NCBI RefSeq assembly: GCF_033954455.1
Contig: NZ_CP121473.1
Coordinates: forward strand, 3,458,501 to 3,522,500
Reading direction: 5' to 3'
DNA length: 64,000 bases
From: Thiorhodovibrio litoralis
GTDB taxonomy: Bacteria; Pseudomonadota; Gammaproteobacteria; Chromatiales; Chromatiaceae
Numbering within the stretch: the stretch's first letter is position 1; the number at the start of each line of letters is the position of its first letter. Made by a program: the position numbers and the translations under genes. The notes beneath the pieces are model-generated. The model made no database searches and had not been told where the DNA came from. It was given only the letters and a program-made list of their open reading frames with translations. Shown piece after piece: positions 17,115-28,334 of the stretch.

Positions 17115-18007
17115 GCCACCACCACCCCCAGGGCGGCGCGGAAATCGCCCGAGAGCGGATAGACATAGACGGCTTTGCGCGCCAGCGCGGCCTGATGGGT
17201 GCGGTCGGTCTTGCCCCGTCCGGTGGTCTCGCCCAGATACTGCCAGTTGGCGGCGCGGTAACAGGTACCGGCAAAGCGCGGGGTCTCGACGAAGGTCTCC
17301 AGCAGCACGACGCGCTCGCCGTAGCGGGCAGGAAAGTCGACAGCGACTTGTCGCGCGGCCAAGGACAGCACCTTGGAGGCGAGGTGTTTGACCTGCACCC
17401 AGGGCAGGATCAGGAAGCGGGCGTTGTTGAGCACGCGCCCCAAGTGCGCTTGGCGCTGCGCGGGCATCCAGCCAATCCAGCGGTCGCGGGCGGCGACTGT
17501 CCAGGCCGCCGCACCAAAGCCGATGGCGCCGAGCAGGCCGCCATCCCATTGGATCAGGTAGCGCAGCTGCGCTCCGGGCAGTGGGCTGTAGCCGAGGTAG
17601 TGGTAGCGCTCGATCAAGCTGTTCCATACGTGCGAGGCACGTCGGTCACCCACAGACGCCAAGTGCAAGCCGCTGAGCGCGCGCAGCGGGCCGGACACTG
17701 GGACCGGTTCGGGGCAGGTCTCGGGGCAGGTCTCGGGGCGCGGTACGAAGCGCCGCCCATTGCCATTGCCCCAGCTCGGTGGCGGCAGCGCGATGAGTCC
17801 GGCGCGATGCAGACGCAGCAGCCCCACGCGGGCACTCATGAGCTTCGGGCGGCCTTGGATATCGGTCCAGTCCAGCGCGCGACACACCCGCCGCGCAATC
17901 TCCGCGCGCAGCGGCGGCTGCGCCAGCGTGATCTCGTGGCGGATCCGCGCTAAGTCGGTCTCGTCGAAGGGGCGCCCACATAGGCGGCTTGGAATGGCTT
18001 GGTCCAT
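17111..18007 (-). CDS. DUF4338 (Druantia DruA-like) protein carried by the IS
   Basis: A 298-residue protein. The C-terminal about 180 residues match my memory of DUF4338, the domain of the Druantia anti-phage protein DruA: ERYHYLGYSPLPGAQLRYLI, LGAIGFGAAAWTVAARDRWIGW, RVLNNARFLILPWVQVKHLASKVL and LLETFVETPRFAGTCYRAANW. The N-terminal about 110 residues (helix-rich, then a PETCPETCPEP linker) may bind DNA. It is the first gene inside the IS and overlaps the transposase by 4 bp. No other Druantia genes (DruB-E) are present, so a transposition-related role is at least as likely as defence. Family call is good, function open. Confidence 0.8.
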   Translation of the reverse strand: MDQAIPSRLCGRPFDETDLARIRHEITLAQPPLRAEIARRVCRALDWTDIQGRPKLMSARVGLLRLHRAGLIALPPPSWGNGNGRRFVPRPETCPETCPEPVPVSGPLRALSGLHLASVGDRRASHVWNSLIERYHYLGYSPLPGAQLRYLIQWDGGLLGAIGFGAAAWTVAARDRWIGWMPAQRQAHLGRVLNNARFLILPWVQVKHLASKVLSLAARQVAVDFPARYGERVVLLETFVETPRFAGTCYRAANWQYLGETTGRGKTDRTHQAALARKAVYVYPLSGDFRAALGVVVA

Positions 18008-18125
18008 GGTCTCCCGTCCCGTCGGTGATGAGGATGGGACGGCATCTCAGCAGATCTCGGTAGCTGTGTCCAGCCCCCGGCGACGCTGGGAGCGGGGAGA
18101 TATGGGTAATGGTATGTGACTAACC

Positions 18126-18442
18126 CACTGCGTTCAGGCCCTTGTATTTTAACGGCATGAATACAAAGCAAACCGGCCAGGGTGCGCGCGGCCTTTGGGC
18201 AAATCCCCCGCGCCGCGGTGCATTTGCCCCGCCACCAGCACCAACATCTGGGCCGGCTCCCTGCCACATTCACCAAGCCGCCAAGGATAAATCCCGCCAC
18301 GCAGAGCCGCGCGACGGTTTTTCATTCCTTTGGCCATCAACTTGGCACGTGGTCTGCAACCCCTGAGGGCGAGTGCCCCGGCAGATTGTTCAGCTGAACC
18401 CAAAGCCGGGGAGAACCGCGAAACCAACACAGGAGATGCCTG
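18126..18442. pseudogene. 5' stub of a second diguanylate cyclase gene, then non-coding sequence
   Basis: Just beyond the IS, 18126-18175 matches 51062-51111, the intergenic spacer and first codons of the diguanylate cyclase after the second CPXCG gene (here MNTKQT, there MNTQQI). Similarity then stops, so only the start of that gene survives. The rest up to 18442 is the upstream region of the next gene with no recognisable element except an AGGAG ribosome site. Confidence 0.7.
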
Positions 18443-19156
18443 ATGCCCAAGACAACCCTGAAATCACTCATCGCCGCCACATTGACCACTGGCACACTGA
18501 CCTTTGGCCTGCTCGGCGCCGCAGGGACAGCCCAAGCGATGAATCCCTACGCCCAACCGGATGAGGCCTGGATCAGCCTAAGCGGCACGGTAGATTCGGT
18601 CTCGCCCGACACCTTCAAGCTGGATTACGGTGACGGCAGTATTTTCGTCGAAATGGACGATGGCGACCGCGATGGCGACGCCTACAAGCTGATCCCGGGC
18701 GATAAGGTCACAGTCACCGGGCGCATCGACGATGACCTGTTCGAGTCCACCTCCATTGAGGCGAGCAGTGTCTATCTCGAAAAGCTCGGCACGACCTTTT
18801 ATTCCAGTGCGGCGGATGAGGAAGACCCGTACATCACGGTCATCACACCCATCGTGATTGCCCGAACGACGGTGGTCGGCACCGTCGAGAACGTCGGGGA
18901 CAACATGTTCCGCGTCAATACCGGCCAGCAGGATGTCAATGTGATGACCGCTGGCATGAGCTATGACCCGCTTGATGATGAAGGCTATCAGAAGGTCGAG
19001 ACCGGCGATCGCGTGCATGTCACTGGCAAGCTCGATAAGGATTTCTTCACCGCACCGGAACTGATGGCTGAGAGCATCGTGGTCCTCAAGGATTCCAGTC
19101 AGGACCAAGGCCAGCAGAACGCCAAAACTGCGGACACCGGCAGCGGCCAAAGCTGA
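18443..19156 (+). CDS. Periplasmic protein with two OB-fold (BOF-like) domains
   Basis: A 237-residue exported protein. Residues 1-32 form a signal peptide ending in AGTAQA. Two similar units follow: ISLSGTVDSVSPDTFKLDYG...GDKVTVTGRIDDDLFE (about 45-110) and TVVGTVENVGDNMFRVNTG...GDRVHVTGKLDKDFFT (about 135-200). Both resemble the bacterial OB fold (BOF/YgiW-type or DUF5666-like) linked with stress tolerance. The tail is polar and Gln-rich. The start follows CAGGAGATGCCTG. It appears monocistronic, and ligand and role are unknown. Confidence 0.75.
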   Translation: MPKTTLKSLIAATLTTGTLTFGLLGAAGTAQAMNPYAQPDEAWISLSGTVDSVSPDTFKLDYGDGSIFVEMDDGDRDGDAYKLIPGDKVTVTGRIDDDLFESTSIEASSVYLEKLGTTFYSSAADEEDPYITVITPIVIARTTVVGTVENVGDNMFRVNTGQQDVNVMTAGMSYDPLDDEGYQKVETGDRVHVTGKLDKDFFTAPELMAESIVVLKDSSQDQGQQNAKTADTGSGQS

Positions 19157-19266
19157 TCGGCTGCGGCTCGGGTCGGGGCGGCGCTCGCACGCTGCTGCCG
19201 CGACCACCGCAGCAATGGAAAACGGGGGCGGCGCCAGCCACGAGCGCCGCCCTCTGATGCTGACCG

Positions 19267-19850
19267 ATGAATCCCTCCACCTTCTCCTTAACCGCCGCCC
19301 TGCTGTGGTTTGGCCTCGGCACCCTGACCATCGCGCTGCTCGGGGCCACGCTGACCCGGCTAGCGGATCGTCTGGCCGATCATACCGGCCTCGGCGAGGC
19401 AGTGTTCGGCAGCGGTGCTGCTGGGCGCGACGACCTCTCTGCCGGGCAGTGTCGCCTCGCTCACGGCGGCCCTGGCCGGACATCCGGAACTGGCCGTCAG
19501 TAATGCCGTCGGCGGCATTGCCGCCCAGACCGCTTTTCTGGTGGTGGCGGATGCTGTCTACCGCCGGGCCAATCTCGAGCAGGCCGCTGCCTCGGTGCCG
19601 AATCTGTTCAACGGTGCGCTCTGCTTGCCTTGCCGCTGCTGGCCGCCCTAGCCCCGGAGATGGCGGTTTGGGGCATGCACCCGGCCTCGGGTGTGATGCT
19701 CGCCATGTACCTGGTTGGTCTGCGCCTGGCGACCCAAGCCCGGGACGCACCGGCCTGGCAACCGGTGCGCACCAGCGACACGCGCGAGGATGCGCCGGAT
19801 CCCGACGTCGCGGGCGCGAACATCGGGTGGATTTTCCGGTCGTCCTTCTC
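19267..19850 (+). pseudogene. Frameshifted sodium/calcium-type cation antiporter
   Basis: Three overlapping frames together read like one half of a Ca2+/cation antiporter: [13 protein letters not shown], then [43 protein letters not shown], then ASGVMLAMYLVGLRLATQARD. A one-base insertion near 19410 and a second shift near 19621 break the gene, and its 3' end dissolves before katG. The conserved G-T-S-L-P motif is retained. An active product is not expected. Confidence 0.75.
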
Positions 19851-19962
19851 GTGTGGAGGTGCGTGGTCTCAAGCCCCCCGATGCGCAATGGCATCGGGCT
19901 CATCATCGTTGTCCTACATGGACATAAGCGCGTGTTTGGCGCCAGCAGGATTTCTGAGTGCT

Positions 19963-21036
<1,074 letters not shown>

Positions 21037-21179
21037 TCACGATAATTGCGGGACCCATTTCCAAGCCATTTGAAGGACATGGAATGCGTGTGGGATCACG
21101 GGGGCCGTTACTGGCCGACAGCGGGAAGCCGGAATCGTGAACCACGCTTCCCCCCTGAGGGGGGAGAGACGCAGCGGGT

Positions 21180-21989
21180 TCAGTTGCCTCTAGCGCTCTG
21201 GCGAATGGCGCGAGCGAGGGTGTAGCGGGCATAGCGCTCGGCATCGGCTCCGCGACGCGGGGACGCGCGCTCGAGCAAGCGCTGGTAGACCGTGGTCGGT
21301 GCAAGGCCCGCCTCAAGAGCGCCGCAGACCCAGCCCCATTCGCGGGCGGATTCGGACGGATCCCCGGTGGATAAGCGCGCCCGTGGAGCGCAGTTGACGA
21401 CTGGCGGCGGAGCCGGAGCCATCGTTGGCAAGGCCGGAGTTGGATCCCAGACGCGCTCCTGCGGGCTTGGTCGCCGAAGGACATTGACCCACTCCCCGCC
21501 ACGCTTGGCATTCTTCATCCCGGCGAGCCGACCGAGGTGCTCACCGGAGACCGAGCCCGGATCGGCGCCAACGCGCGGGATCAGCCAACGCTGCACATCA
21601 CAGCGCTGCGCCTCATCGAGCGCGCGGGTCAGCCGTAGCCACAGGTGGCAGCCCCCGAGCGTCGAAGTCTGCACCACCAGGGCCGCATAGTGCCGAGCGA
21701 TGCGCTGCGCCATCGGCCGTGCGACATCATCGAGAAACACCATTGGCCAGGGATAGCCGCGGGCTGGACGGATATAAATATCGGCCTGTTGGACATTGCG
21801 CGCTCTGGCCAGCCCCAACGGAAGCTGATCCAAAGAGCGATCATGGAACCACAGCATCGTCGCCTTGGCGGTGCGCACCGCCAAATCGGCACGCACGATG
21901 CCAGCGTCGTGCCATGCCTCAAGCATCACGGCGGTGTGTCTTGCCGCTGTCATGGCCTGGTGCGGGCGCTCAGCGCTCAAGCGGCTCAT
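21180..21989 (-). CDS. RepB-type DNA primase-like protein of the transposon
   Basis: A 269-residue protein resembling the archaeo-eukaryotic primase-like domain of RepB/RepSA replication proteins. The motifs are NVQQADIYIRPARG and PMVFLDDV (acidic pair), VVQTSTLGGCHLWLRL, and GADPGSVSGEHLGRLAGMKN. The C-terminal part is Arg-rich with a helix-rich tail. The ATG overlaps the ATPase stop (TGATG), so it is the last gene of the four-gene unit. A primase beside a transposase and ATPase suggests a role in replicative gap filling or target handling, which is an inference. The family assignment is by motif only. Confidence 0.75.
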   Translation of the reverse strand: MSRLSAERPHQAMTAARHTAVMLEAWHDAGIVRADLAVRTAKATMLWFHDRSLDQLPLGLARARNVQQADIYIRPARGYPWPMVFLDDVARPMAQRIARHYAALVVQTSTLGGCHLWLRLTRALDEAQRCDVQRWLIPRVGADPGSVSGEHLGRLAGMKNAKRGGEWVNVLRRPSPQERVWDPTPALPTMAPAPPPVVNCAPRARLSTGDPSESAREWGWVCGALEAGLAPTTVYQRLLERASPRRGADAERYARYTLARAIRQSARGN

Positions 21990-22840
21990 CAGGCGCCCGC
22001 CCTGGCACTCGGGCGTTGGCGGGCGTTGCCCGCCGCTGAACCAAACACCTCAAGGTAGAGTTGTTCATCGAGCTGCGCGCGTTCGAGCCGAGCAGCCTGC
22101 GCCAGCAATTCTGCCGCCATGGTCGTGAGCACGCGATAATTGCCCAACGCATGCTCAGCGAGCGTCTTCATCAGCCCTGCGCTCATCAGACTCGCATTGC
22201 CGGCACTGTGTTGTAAATGCTCCAGGCAGGCGACCAGCGCCTCGCGACTGGCATACTCCATACTCAGGCGCGTACGGATACGACTGCCCAGCGGCAGCAA
22301 CTCCTCACGGCGCAGCTTGGTCGCCAGGCGGCCATCGCCGGCCAGGATCACGCTCAACAACGTGCGCGAATCGAACTGCATGGAGGTCAGCAGACGCAGC
22401 TCATTGAGCACCGTCGGATGCATCTCCTGCGCCTCGTCGATGAGCAACACCGGGCGCAACAGCGTCGTCTCCAGATGCGCCAGCCAGCGCTCGCGCAGGA
22501 TCTTGAAGCCACCCCAGCGGTTATGGGGCTTGAGGTCAACGGCGAACAGATCGCCCATCTCGCGGTAGAAGTCCGCCACCTTCGAGCTGGGATGCGTGAG
22601 CGCCCCAACGCTGATATCGGGCAGCTGGCGCAGACGCTCATCGAGCAGGCGCAGTACCGCACTCTTGCCGGTACCCGGATCACCTTGAATGAGCGCAAAA
22701 CCGCCTTCGCGGATCAGGCTCTGCTCGATGCGCCAGCAAAACTGCTCCACCGGCGCGCTGCGATGCAGTGCCGCCGTCGGCAGCTCCGGGGAGAACGGAT
22801 TGAACTTCAGTCCATAGAGGGCCAGCAGGGTCTTGTTCAT
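21989..22840 (-). CDS. ExeA/TniB/MuB-like AAA+ ATPase of the transposon
   Basis: A 283-residue ATPase with Walker A GDPGTGKSAVL (about residue 52), Walker B LLIDEAQEM (about 133) and a sensor-like SVILAGD. The start MNKTLLALYGLKFNPFSPELP is typical of ExeA-type transposon ATPases. By analogy with MuB, TnsC and TniB it would select target DNA and activate the transposase. It is coupled to the transposase gene by a 4-bp ATGA overlap and to the primase-like gene by a 1-bp overlap. The start has no separate ribosome site, as expected for coupling. Confidence 0.88.
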   Translation of the reverse strand: MNKTLLALYGLKFNPFSPELPTAALHRSAPVEQFCWRIEQSLIREGGFALIQGDPGTGKSAVLRLLDERLRQLPDISVGALTHPSSKVADFYREMGDLFAVDLKPHNRWGGFKILRERWLAHLETTLLRPVLLIDEAQEMHPTVLNELRLLTSMQFDSRTLLSVILAGDGRLATKLRREELLPLGSRIRTRLSMEYASREALVACLEHLQHSAGNASLMSAGLMKTLAEHALGNYRVLTTMAAELLAQAARLERAQLDEQLYLEVFGSAAGNARQRPSARAGA

Positions 22841-24294
22841 CGACTGGATTCCAGGTCATCGTGTTTTGGCAGATAGGCCGGCGGCAGACCGGTGGCGGCA
22901 TACTCGGCGAGCAAGTCGCGCAGCAACGGTGGCAGCGTCGTGGCGCGTTGTGATGGCGGTGGCGGTGCGCCGGCGGGCTCAAGGCGCCGACGCTGCCCGG
23001 AGGCATTGGCGGCTTTATCGAGGGGATAGAGGCGGCAGAGGATGGCGCCCGAGTGGGGATCAACCACGTCCACAGCACTCAGATCCCAGCGGGCATAAGC
23101 GATATGCAGTTGCTCAAGGTGACGCAAGCGCGCCGGCACCTCGAAGCGCTTGCCCGCCAGGCTGAGCGTCCCATCGCTGCGGCGCTGACGGCGTTGGACG
23201 CGACAACGAAAAGCGGCGCGGACCTGCTCGCTGTCCGGACAGGGGCGCCCCACGTTGGGCGCATCGAGAAGACGCGCAAGCGGCGTGGCGGCGGTCTCAC
23301 TGTGGACCTTGCGGTGGTACTCCTGCTCCACCCACGCCTGAGTGAGGGTGTTGAGCCGCTGCAGGCTCAGCTCCTCCAGCCCCTTAAGCATCGCCATCAG
23401 GCGGCCTTCCAGCGTGGCCCAGAAGCGCTCCTGCTTGGCGTTCTGATACGGGCTGTACGGCAGGGTCGGCTCGTGGAGGATGCCCAGCGCATGCAATCCG
23501 GCGGTGAATTCCTCGGCCTGCATTGCCGCGCCGTTATCGCTCATCAGGGCGCGCGGCAGCCCGCGCTTGTGCAACGCCTGTCCCAGACCATGCACCAAGG
23601 TCTCGGTGGTCTCATCGAGGTACCACTGCAGATGGCAGATCAGGCGCGAGTGATCGTCGATGACCGCCAGCAGCAGGGGCTTGACCCAGACGCCACCCCG
23701 GGTGAGGACGTTGCGCGAGCCATGATGAAAGTCCAGATGCCACAAGGCATGGACATACTGGGCTTCATAGCTGCGCACCTCGCAGGCCTCCAGGCGCCGC
23801 GCGGCCTGCTCGGCCCCGGGTGTCTTGCGCGCCGGGACACGCCGGCGGTGCAGGCCCGCGCGCTTCATGAAGCGGCGCACGGTGGCATAGGAGGGCAGCG
23901 GCCCCAGGGTTTCATCGCCCGCGCACAAGGCGGCGAGGTTGTCGTAATGCAGCTGCACCGTCCAACCGGGGTAGTCGCGGTATTGCGCCTGTACGGCCTC
24001 CATCAGGCGCGGGCTCAGCGCGCGCTGCTCCCCGGCATCGCTGCGCCGGCGCGGGCGCAGTGCGGTCACCGGGTCTTGGGCATCGCGTGCGAGGTAATAC
24101 CAACGCTCCAAGGTGCCAAAGCTAAAACTGACCGCCCGCCCAGTCACCGGATGGCGCCATGACTTGGCCGCTAGCGCCTTCAGCCGCGCGCCCAGCGCGT
24201 TCGCCGGCGCAGGATCAGCCAATAAAGGACCAATAATGGCAAAGCGCAACCGCGCCCAACCATCGGGATCACCGAGGCCGTTGTCATCGGACAT
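22837..24294 (-). CDS. DDE (rve-fold) transposase of the transposon
   Basis: A 485-residue integrase-fold transposase. An N-terminal helix-turn-helix region (FSFGTLERWYYLARD, TVQLHYDNLAAL) precedes the catalytic triad in HALWHLDFHHG, LMSDNGAAMQAEEF and NAKQERFWATLE (DDE with normal spacing). A beta-barrel Mu-C-like part follows (RRSDGTLSLAGKRFEVPARL). It groups by eye with Mu/Tn5053-type transposases that work with an AAA+ partner, and the next gene is such a partner. It is followed upstream (on its strand) by DUF6431 after a 93-bp gap. Confidence 0.9.
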   Translation of the reverse strand: MSDDNGLGDPDGWARLRFAIIGPLLADPAPANALGARLKALAAKSWRHPVTGRAVSFSFGTLERWYYLARDAQDPVTALRPRRRSDAGEQRALSPRLMEAVQAQYRDYPGWTVQLHYDNLAALCAGDETLGPLPSYATVRRFMKRAGLHRRRVPARKTPGAEQAARRLEACEVRSYEAQYVHALWHLDFHHGSRNVLTRGGVWVKPLLLAVIDDHSRLICHLQWYLDETTETLVHGLGQALHKRGLPRALMSDNGAAMQAEEFTAGLHALGILHEPTLPYSPYQNAKQERFWATLEGRLMAMLKGLEELSLQRLNTLTQAWVEQEYHRKVHSETAATPLARLLDAPNVGRPCPDSEQVRAAFRCRVQRRQRRSDGTLSLAGKRFEVPARLRHLEQLHIAYARWDLSAVDVVDPHSGAILCRLYPLDKAANASGQRRRLEPAGAPPPPSQRATTLPPLLRDLLAEYAATGLPPAYLPKHDDLESSR

Positions 24295-24387
24295 TCGTCT
24301 TCACCTCCCAGTTGTTTCACACATCACCGGGAGTCTAGAAGGCGCCGCCCAGCGGCGCGATGAGGTCTTCTGCGGGTTGGCGTTGCC

Positions 24388-24954
24388 CTACAGCGAGCCT
24401 GTCGCTGTCGTGCTCGGGGCGATCAATATCAGCAGTTGCACGACGCGCTCGGACAACGCTTTTGCGCTCAATTTTTCCAGCAGGGATCCTGGCAGGTGCT
24501 CGGTGGCGATCGGCGGCATCAACAGACCAGCCAAGGATCGAAAGCAGCGGGTTTGCACAAACTGCTCACGCCACCAGTGCTGCCACCGCCGCAGGGTTTG
24601 GACGGTGACACCGAGCGTCTTGATCAAGCGCTGGCGACGCGATGCGCTCAGCCCGCAATGCAGGGCGGAAATCAGCACGACGATGACCCCGAGATAGACC
24701 TTGCGGCCCAGAAACCGAACGGAAGGCGGGGTGCTGCGCCGCCGGCACCCGTCCGCGGCACAGCAGAAACTCAGACGGCTCTGGTAGCTCTCATCCAAGA
24801 CGCCACGCACACCTCGGGGCTTACGCGGATAACGGGCGCTGTGCAACGCACCACCGCAGTCACAGCCGCCCGCGCGGACTTCCTCGGCAATCGACTCGTC
24901 GATCCGGGTGAGCAGTTGGTAAAAGTTCGTGTCGGCAAGAAAGGCGTGACACAC
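24388..24954 (-). CDS. DUF6431 zinc-ribbon/HTH protein of the transposon
   Basis: A 188-residue protein, first gene of the element. Cysteines in GGCDCGGALHSARYPRKPRG and FCCAADGCRRRSTP suggest a zinc ribbon. RRQRLIKTLGVTVQTLRRWQHWW resembles a helix-turn-helix, matching what I recall of DUF6431 proteins, which often sit beside transposases. It starts at a GTG with GGAGACAG upstream. A role in end binding or regulation of transposition is plausible, but no function has been established that I know of. Confidence 0.7.
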   Translation of the reverse strand: MCHAFLADTNFYQLLTRIDESIAEEVRAGGCDCGGALHSARYPRKPRGVRGVLDESYQSRLSFCCAADGCRRRSTPPSVRFLGRKVYLGVIVVLISALHCGLSASRRQRLIKTLGVTVQTLRRWQHWWREQFVQTRCFRSLAGLLMPPIATEHLPGSLLEKLSAKALSERVVQLLILIAPSTTATGSL

Positions 24955-25003
24955 TGGGACTGTCTCCTGGTTTTTGGCGAAATTCGGAGACAGCCCTCTC
25001 GGA

Positions 25004-25046
25004 CAACTTGCGTCAAGTTGTTTGAGGGGGTTTTTTGTTTTCCCTC
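25004..25046 (+). terminator. Hairpin with T-run near the transposon end
   Basis: On the plus strand a stem built from CCCTC...CAACTTG, the loop CGT and CAAGTTG...GAGGG is followed by a run of six T, fitting an intrinsic terminator reading toward 25100. The inner CAACTTG/CAAGTTG palindrome (25014-25030) could alternatively be a protein-binding site near the element's end. Confidence 0.5.
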
Positions 25047-25100
25047 ACTGAATTTGCTCAGAATCGCGGCCGATTCCCGCAAATAGTCTGCTCAGGCTCA

Positions 25101-26351
<1,251 letters not shown>

Positions 26352-27755
26352 TCAGGTGGACGTGATGAGCCCGTACTTGCGCACCCGATAGCGCAGCGTC
26401 TCGCGGGTGGTGCCGAGCATGCGCGCGGCGGCGGTGACATTGCGGTTGCTGCGCTCCAGCGCGGTTTGAATGATGGTGCGGTCCATGTCCTCGAGCGCCA
26501 AGGAGCCGTCGAGCGGGATGATCAGCCGGTCGCCCTCGACGCCGGGGCCGGTGGTGTCCTGCGGGCTCGGTTGCGCCACGCCCTGGCCGAGTTGCATCCA
26601 TTCCAGCGGGAAGACTTCGCCGGTCGCGAGCAGCACCGCGCGCTCGACCACATTGCCGAGTTCGCGCACATTGCCCGGCCATGAATAGGCGCGCATGCGG
26701 GCGTAGACTTCTTCGGGAATCTCGCGCACCTGACGCCCGGAGCGGGCGTTGTTCTCGGCCACCAGGGCGGGAACCAGATCAGGAAGGTCATCAAGGCGCT
26801 CGCGCAGTGGTGGCAGGTCGAGGCGAAAGACGCTCAGGCGATGGTAGAGGTCGCTGCGGAACGCCCCGTCCTGGACTTGCTGGGCCAAGTCGCGATTGCT
26901 GGCAGCGATCAATTGCAGATCGACCGGGAGACTCTTCTCGCTGCCGAGACGGCGCACTTGGCGGTCTTCGAGTACCGCGAGTAATTTGGCTTGCAAGTCG
27001 AGGTCCATCTCGCCAATTTCATCGAGAAACAGCGTCCCTTCGTGGGCTTGTTCCAGATAGCCGCGATGGCGCCCTTTGGCGCCGGTGAAGGCACCGGCCT
27101 CGTGGCCGAAGAGTTCGGATTCGAGCAGCTCGCGCGGCAGCGCGGCGCAGTTGACTTCGACCATGGGACCGGCGGCGCGCGGGCCGCCGTGATGCAGGAT
27201 GCGCGCGACCAGGCCCTTGCCGGTGCCGGTCTCCCCACCCAGGATCAGGGCGCTGAAGGGCACCTCGGCCAGGCGTTCGATCAGCGCCCGGGTCTGGGCG
27301 GTGACGGTGCTGGAACCCAGGTAGCTGGCAGGACTGTACTTGCGCCGCTGGTTGCGCGCGTCCTGGTGCAAGCGCCGCTGGGCCAGGGCGGCGCGCTTGG
27401 CGCCGCCGAGCACCACCGCCAGGCGATCAAGCGGACAGGGTTTTTCCAGAAAATCGTAGGCGCCAAGGCGCAGGGCGCGCACCGAGTCGGTGACCCCGCC
27501 ATCGCCGGTGAGAAAAATCCACTCACCCGGCACGCCCTGCCCGCGAACGGCTTCGAGCAGATCCAGCGCGTTGCCGTCGGGCAGGTTCATGTCAGCGAGG
27601 ATGACCAGCGGCTCGAAGGTCTCACCGCTCAGAATGTCACGCGCCTCGGCCAGGGTCGCGGCGGTGCGCGTGTCCCAGTCCTGGCGGCCAAAATGGCGCG
27701 CCAGTTCATTCGCCAGCAGGGTCTCGTCTTCGAGGATCAGCAGTGGGTTGGACAT
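26352..27755 (-). CDS. Sigma-54-dependent response regulator (NtrC family)
   Basis: A 467-residue transcription activator. A receiver domain occupies residues 1-120 (LLILEDETLL, phospho-acceptor Asp in ILADMNLPDG, LEKPCPLDRL). A AAA+ domain follows at about 145-375, with Walker A GGETGTGKG, the sigma-54 contact loop GAFTGA and LFLDEIGEMDL. A Fis-type helix-turn-helix closes it (ERSNRNVTAAARMLGTTRETL). It would activate sigma-54 promoters upon phosphorylation. I start at MSNPLLILED; the open frame runs to 27893 but is not family-like. It lies downstream of DUF1523 and a degenerate kinase on the same strand. Confidence 0.93.
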   Translation of the reverse strand: MSNPLLILEDETLLANELARHFGRQDWDTRTAATLAEARDILSGETFEPLVILADMNLPDGNALDLLEAVRGQGVPGEWIFLTGDGGVTDSVRALRLGAYDFLEKPCPLDRLAVVLGGAKRAALAQRRLHQDARNQRRKYSPASYLGSSTVTAQTRALIERLAEVPFSALILGGETGTGKGLVARILHHGGPRAAGPMVEVNCAALPRELLESELFGHEAGAFTGAKGRHRGYLEQAHEGTLFLDEIGEMDLDLQAKLLAVLEDRQVRRLGSEKSLPVDLQLIAASNRDLAQQVQDGAFRSDLYHRLSVFRLDLPPLRERLDDLPDLVPALVAENNARSGRQVREIPEEVYARMRAYSWPGNVRELGNVVERAVLLATGEVFPLEWMQLGQGVAQPSPQDTTGPGVEGDRLIIPLDGSLALEDMDRTIIQTALERSNRNVTAAARMLGTTRETLRYRVRKYGLITST

Positions 27756-27816
27756 AGACAGGGCCAGATCATGGCGCTTGAGGGGTTCGCGTGAGGCGTT
27801 CGCCTTTGTGAAGCGA

Positions 27817-28251
27817 TCAGTTGGTAATGCGCGGCCCCTCGTCTTTCGTGGGGGCTGTGCGACAGCGCTGGGGTGCGTCGATGGAGACGGCATTGGGAAA
27901 CATGTCGAGCCAGGTCAGGCGGAAGCCATAGCCGTTGATATTGACTTTCTCCTGCGGGCATTCACGGGTGACGCGACTGGCAACGGATTGTAGATCGGCA
28001 GAATCGAACTTGAAATACGGCGGGGTGAAGCCGGCGTCGGTGTTCTTAAAGATCAGGGTATTGGCAGTGCCGGCGCGCACCGTCTCGATGCGATACTGCA
28101 CGTCGCGCCCGTCGCCGGTCACGCCGGTGATTTGCACCTCCCAGGAATCCGGCCCCCAGCGCAGCCACAGGAAGCCGAGGATCAGCACCGCGATGATCAC
28201 CGCCGTGATGGTGAGTTTGCGTTTGATGGTCATGGTGTTGGTCTCAGTCAT
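27817..28251 (-). CDS. DUF1523 family single-pass membrane protein
   Basis: A 144-residue protein with one N-terminal membrane helix (KLTITAVIIAVLILGFLWLRW) and a periplasmic domain. The DUF1523 pattern NTLIFKNTDAGFTPPYFKFDSADLQSVA is clear, followed by a cysteine-containing segment (VTRECPQEK) and GYGFRLTWLDMFPNAVSI. Function is unknown. It lies between a kinase-like gene and the sigma-54 regulator on the same strand, so it may belong to their sensory pathway. A second in-frame ATG seven codons in could be the true start. Confidence 0.8.
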   Translation of the reverse strand: MTETNTMTIKRKLTITAVIIAVLILGFLWLRWGPDSWEVQITGVTGDGRDVQYRIETVRAGTANTLIFKNTDAGFTPPYFKFDSADLQSVASRVTRECPQEKVNINGYGFRLTWLDMFPNAVSIDAPQRCRTAPTKDEGPRITN

Positions 28252-28334
28252 GGTTTTCTCCTTGATCGCGTGATTGCGGGGTTGAATGGCCGGGGACGGC
28301 GGGCGCCCGCCGACTGGGGTCGCGCCGATTCAGT

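Larger units (their letters stand above)
15716..18125. mobile_element. Complete IS4/IS50-group element (15725-18116) with 9-bp target duplication
   Basis: The 2,392-bp element has perfect 16-bp terminal inverted repeats: CATACCATTACCCATA at 15725-15740 and its complement TATGGGTAATGGTATG at 18101-18116. It is flanked by the 9-bp direct repeat TGACTAACC (15716-15724 and 18117-18125). It carries two minus-strand genes overlapping by 4 bp: a DUF4338/DruA-like gene and a Tn5-like transposase. Removing it restores sequence continuous with the paralogous locus near 51.06 kb, which confirms the boundaries. Confidence 0.95.

Noticed and set aside
15732-17627. 631-codon reading of the IS transposase
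   Set aside because: The first 170 codons lie over the DUF4338 gene in another frame and do not resemble a transposase; MSAPES at 17114 overlaps the upstream stop and fits the family start.
17111-18007. Complete Druantia defence system
   Set aside because: Only a DruA-like gene is present, tied to a transposase within IS ends; no large helicase or other Druantia gene is nearby.
22833-24162. 369-codon plus-strand frame across the rve transposase
   Set aside because: It is a shadow of the transposase gene with no recognisable domains.
21180-24954. CRISPR-associated (Tn7-like) transposon
   Set aside because: No TnsB/TnsC/TniQ set with Cas proteins, no CRISPR repeats; the fourth gene is primase-like rather than TniQ.
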